In this document: positions 62,687 through 64,000 of the stretch, piece by piece
Position numbering within the stretch: the first letter of the stretch is position 1
How the letters are laid out: every line of letters starts with the position of its first letter
Assembly (NCBI GenBank): GCA_026119855.1
Contig: JAOWBW010000190.1
Span: 310,001 to 374,000, forward strand
Direction: 5' to 3'
DNA from: Campanula takesimana
Taxonomy: Eukaryota; Streptophyta; Magnoliopsida; Asterales; Campanulaceae
DNA: 64,000 bases
Position numbers and translations under genes: made by a program
The notes under the pieces: model-generated
What the model was told of the DNA's origin: nothing
The model's input: only the letters and a program-made list of their open reading frames with translations
Database searches by the model: none

Positions 62687-64000
62687 GATGTACCTATGTT
62701 AAACAATTTTTCTTTCTTTCTTGTTGCATTTTAAGAACGACGTGTGTAAAAAAAACTCATTGTCTTTTGAAAAGCTTTGTTTTGTAAATTCATCTTTTTA
62801 TGCATAGCTTGGGCCTCGAGAGGATTTTCTCGTCATTTCTGGGCCATTGGGAATTCCCGGGACATGTTTGGCCTTGATTGTGTGGATTTTGGCACATATC
62901 AGACATGCTTTTGCACAAGTGAAAGTGAGTTTCACTCGTGGGAAAATCAACCGGCAGAGGATGTTGACATGAAGAATTTAAGGGAAACAAAGCATTAGCG
63001 CGTTGATCCTTTTGACCACAATTTTGAGATTTGAACAGACTCTTTTCGGGGGGCAGTATTGTGGACCGGGACCTAGACTTACCCCAAACATGACTCCTCA
63101 CGAATCCTCTCGTTATGCCACGGTGGCTCGCTAGCCCCATTTCATCATCGGATGAAAATGGATCCCTAAGCCCCTGTCTCCTTTTCTCCACAGAGAGGAT
63201 TTTCGTTCTCGCGTACCTCCTCAAGCCCCAGTCCTTTTGAGAGACAATCCTTATGAGGGTGACTCGACTCTTCCAGTTACCAACGGTCTGACCTTTTCTT
63301 TCCTAGGAGTGATCCGATTGACTCGTGACACGGACTCGAGCAAACTAGACACATGGAAAACAGACATAGGCATTTTGCGGGAGTGAGTCCCTTTTGTACG
63401 GAAGGAAGCCTATGGACAGCAATTTAGTGCTTGGCTCTTTCCTATGATGTAGAAGAGAAGACTTGTCGAGACATTTGAATCTCCATTAGCTAGCATTATT
63501 AAAGTGATTGCTTTGAACGGGCTGTGTTCATTAAGTCAATACCATCACAAACAATTAACTTTAACGAGAATTCATGTTGTGACCAACCGAGATTAAGATC
63601 TGACCAATGGAAAAGTCGGGACGTGTTTGGGTATCGGCTTTTGTCTGGGGGAATTGGTCATCAATAAGACCAAAGGAGAAGCATGTATCTATTCTGGGAA
63701 GGCCATGGCTTGGTAATCCTCTTTCTTGTTGTGACCGGACCCGAAGGTTGCCTACGTTCCCCTCATTTTGAGGAGCTCAGGTCGTCATAGTTCGGCCTTG
63801 GGCCATCTTTTCTACGGATTGGCACATCCCTACCAGGGTATTGTTGCCTCGTCGATGAAGACCTTTCCACTTTGTGGTGAATTTTCTTGGAGCGTGCCCC
63901 CTGGGGCGATCCTTCTTTCGGAGTGGCCCCCCTTTCTCTTTTTTTTTTTTTTTTTTTTTTATGTGTGCCCTTTTGGGGTGGACCCTTTGCTGGACTTTGT
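62687..64000. other. Downstream flank of the plant-mobile-domain gene copy
   Basis: The first ~120 bp look like a 3'-UTR. Beyond that, no gene was recognised. The block near 63,733-63,800 (GGTTGCCTACGTTCCCCTCA ... GTCATAGTTCGG) is a diverged direct copy of 57,550-57,595. A T run lies at 63,939-63,960. Confidence 0.5.

Overview
The window is plant nuclear DNA, most likely from a eudicot (probably an asterid; this is an impression from repeat types, not a proof). The evidence is a GT-AG split gene for a conserved plant J-domain protein, Stowaway, hAT and Mutator-type DNA elements, a tRNA-derived SINE, and nested Copia and Gypsy LTR retrotransposons with tRNA-Met type primer sites. No bacterial operon, CRISPR array, rRNA or functional tRNA gene was seen.

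Left part (1-3,500): transposon debris. It holds the end of a hAT-like element (1-269), a C-rich degenerate array, and a hAT element at 1220-2035 with 8-bp target duplications. That hAT carries a recognisable C-terminal exon of a RIN4/NOI-type gene. A relic LTR and a tRNA-derived SINE (2691-3090) with 8-bp duplications follow.

Gene part (3,500-25,100): one gene on the + strand for an ARG1 (ALTERED RESPONSE TO GRAVITY 1)/DnaJ15-type J protein. It has 11 coding exons and 413 codons. The coding sequence of 1,242 nt is spread over 20.6 kb because introns 2 and 6 are 7.9 and 8.8 kb long. Both are filled with transposons: many Stowaway MITEs, two hAT-like elements, an inverted pair of LTRs, and a Mutator-like element with a tandem array of palindromes.

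Middle part (25,100-32,760): two Mutator-like elements nested one inside the other (25,109-27,888 and 25,805-27,301, the inner with a perfect 9-bp duplication). Next comes a Stowaway MITE split by about 3 kb of later insertions, which include a 120-bp tandem array and another GC-rich Mutator-like element.

Retrotransposon nest (32,985-55,640): an unrecognised host sequence was hit by Copia element 1 (33,193-47,025, duplication ATGAG) and Copia element 2 (47,459-55,431, duplication CTTTA/C). Copia 1 was then hit by a young Tekay-like chromodomain Gypsy element (34,521-43,273, duplication AGTTA). All three are broken. The Gypsy has near-identical LTRs but carries a stop in gag and a changed catalytic residue in its reverse transcriptase.

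Right part (55,640-64,000): a four-exon plant-mobile-domain (MAIN/MAIL-like) gene copy with two in-frame stops (59,892-62,686). Upstream lie three successive tandem arrays with units of 35, 34 and 166 bp that look derived from one ancestral unit of about 34 bp. The 166-bp array is dense in W-box cores. The flanks look repeat-derived, so the gene copy may be cargo of a large element that I cannot delimit.
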